Shown here: positions 6,000-6,626 of the stretch, in pieces
Layout of the letters: each line of letters starts with the position of its first letter
Position numbering within the stretch: the stretch's first letter is position 1
Source of the DNA: an uncultured Eubacteriales bacterium
Lineage (GTDB): Bacteria > Bacillota > Clostridia > Oscillospirales > Feifaniaceae
Direction: 5' to 3'
DNA length: 6,626 bases
NCBI GenBank assembly: GCA_902474785.1
Contig: CABRXB010000065.1
Location: 1 to 6,626 of the forward strand
Made by a program: the position numbers and the translations under genes
Notes under the pieces: generated by a model
The model's database searches: none
Seen by the model: only the letters and a program-made list of their open reading frames with translations
What the model was told of the DNA's origin: nothing

Positions 6000-6027
6000 A
6001 CAGAGGGCGCCGCCTCTCACAAAAGCC
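5990..6027. other. Compound hairpin at the end of the CvpA-family gene
   Basis: GGCTTTT (5990-5996) pairs with AAAAGCC (6021-6027), and an inner AGAGG/CCTCT pair surrounds GC-rich loop bases. It overlaps the stop codon of the membrane-protein gene and the -35 of the candidate clp promoter. There is no T-run on the - strand, so it may be a weak terminator or an mRNA end structure. Confidence 0.35.
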
Positions 6028-6626
6028 TCTTAAACGGACTGATCTCATAGAAGTATTTAAACACCAGCGTGGCGCTGATGGTATTTGCATCGAAAGCGCT
6101 GGTCATATAGTTTTCCAAAAACGGGGCTAAGTAGGTGACGACGCCGGCAAAGACACAGACGATCAAAACGCCCTGCACCGCGCCCAGCGCCATGCCAAGG
6201 CCCTTGTTGACGGTGCGCAGCAGCGGCAGTTTTGCCACGATGTCGAGCGCCATGGTGAGCAGCTTGATGAGCAGCAGCGAGACCACAAAGACCAGCAAAA
6301 AGCCAAGCGCGCTGCTGACGGCCTCGGTCAGAGGCGTACTGATGGCGGAGATGGCGGCCTCTTTTGCCGACTGCATGGAGGCCGACGCCTCAAAGCTCTG
6401 CTTCACCTGCTCGGGGCTGACCGAAAAGCGTCCCAAATAGGTCTCTAGCACCTGCGGCATATCGGAGAGCAGCTTGTTGAACTGCTCTGCAAAGGCGGCG
6501 GCACTGTCGCCCACGCCGCTCATATAGGTCATCAGATATTCGCCCACCGTGTTCTCAAAAAAGGGCCCCACAAAGCGAACTTTGATGACAGAGGCCGCCG
6601 CGGGCCCCCAGGTAACCGCCAGGACA
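6017..6626 (-). CDS. CvpA-family membrane protein, C-terminal part (5' end outside window)
   Basis: The frame is open to the window edge (about 202 residues). It reads VLAVTWGPAAASVIKVRFVGPFFENTV and onward, so the GTG at 6571 is probably not the start. Two hydrophobic segments are clear: ALGFLLVFVVSLLLIKLLTMAL and, after the family signature IVAKLPLLRTVNKGLGMALGAVQG, the segment VLIVCVFAGVVTYLAPFL. That signature is typical of the CvpA (colicin V production) family of small inner-membrane proteins, whose exact function is poorly known. A loop of about 90 residues before the first of these segments (roughly 25-110) is longer than in many relatives. It is transcribed in the same direction as the clp gene, with 63 bases between them, so partial cotranscription is possible. 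Confidence 0.82.
   Translation of the reverse strand, partial: VLAVTWGPAAASVIKVRFVGPFFENTVGEYLMTYMSGVGDSAAAFAEQFNKLLSDMPQVLETYLGRFSVSPEQVKQSFEASASMQSAKEAAISAISTPLTEAVSSALGFLLVFVVSLLLIKLLTMALDIVAKLPLLRTVNKGLGMALGAVQGVLIVCVFAGVVTYLAPFLENYMTSAFDANTISATLVFKYFYEISPFKRLL

Overview
The window looks like chromosomal DNA of a moderately GC-rich Clostridia-type Firmicute, perhaps of the Ruminococcaceae/Oscillospirales. This rests on a ClpE-type Clp ATPase with an N-terminal zinc finger, strong AGGAGG-type ribosome binding sites, and intrinsic terminators ending in T-runs. The taxonomic call is inference.

Left part (1-1961, + strand): the 3' end of a type I restriction-modification methylase gene (hsdM), then a complete two-TRD specificity gene (hsdS), closed by a strong intrinsic terminator. 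The M-S junction is unusual. A run of seven T in the hsdM frame is followed six bases later by an 8-bp stem, and the hsdS frame stays open upstream of its ATG back through the T-run. A -1 slip, or one extra T, would join M and S into one polypeptide.

Middle part (1998-3452): a small unrecognised gene of 88 codons on the - strand, an AT-rich gap of about 340 bp, and a complete tyrosine recombinase gene on the - strand. The gap is bounded by two perfect 32-bp copies in inverted orientation (2301-2332 and 2576-2607). Each copy is itself a 12-bp dyad around an asymmetric 4-bp core, as expected of a tyrosine-recombinase crossover site. Between them lies a near-consensus extended -10 promoter that now fires rightward, antisense to the recombinase. 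Inversion would turn it toward the 88-codon gene. I read the block as an invertible promoter switch with its own recombinase, and it is the most interesting part of the window.

Right part (3580-6626, - strand): a terminator, a ClpE-like Clp/Hsp100 gene split into two frames by an apparent deletion of about 29 bp just after the first Walker A, and the 3' part of a CvpA-family membrane protein gene running off the window. The Clp lesion is either a real inactivating deletion or an assembly error.

The hsd operon and the recombinase/small-gene block converge. If the switch turns leftward, transcription of the small gene heads toward the 3' end of hsdS, so a link between switch and restriction system is possible but unproven.
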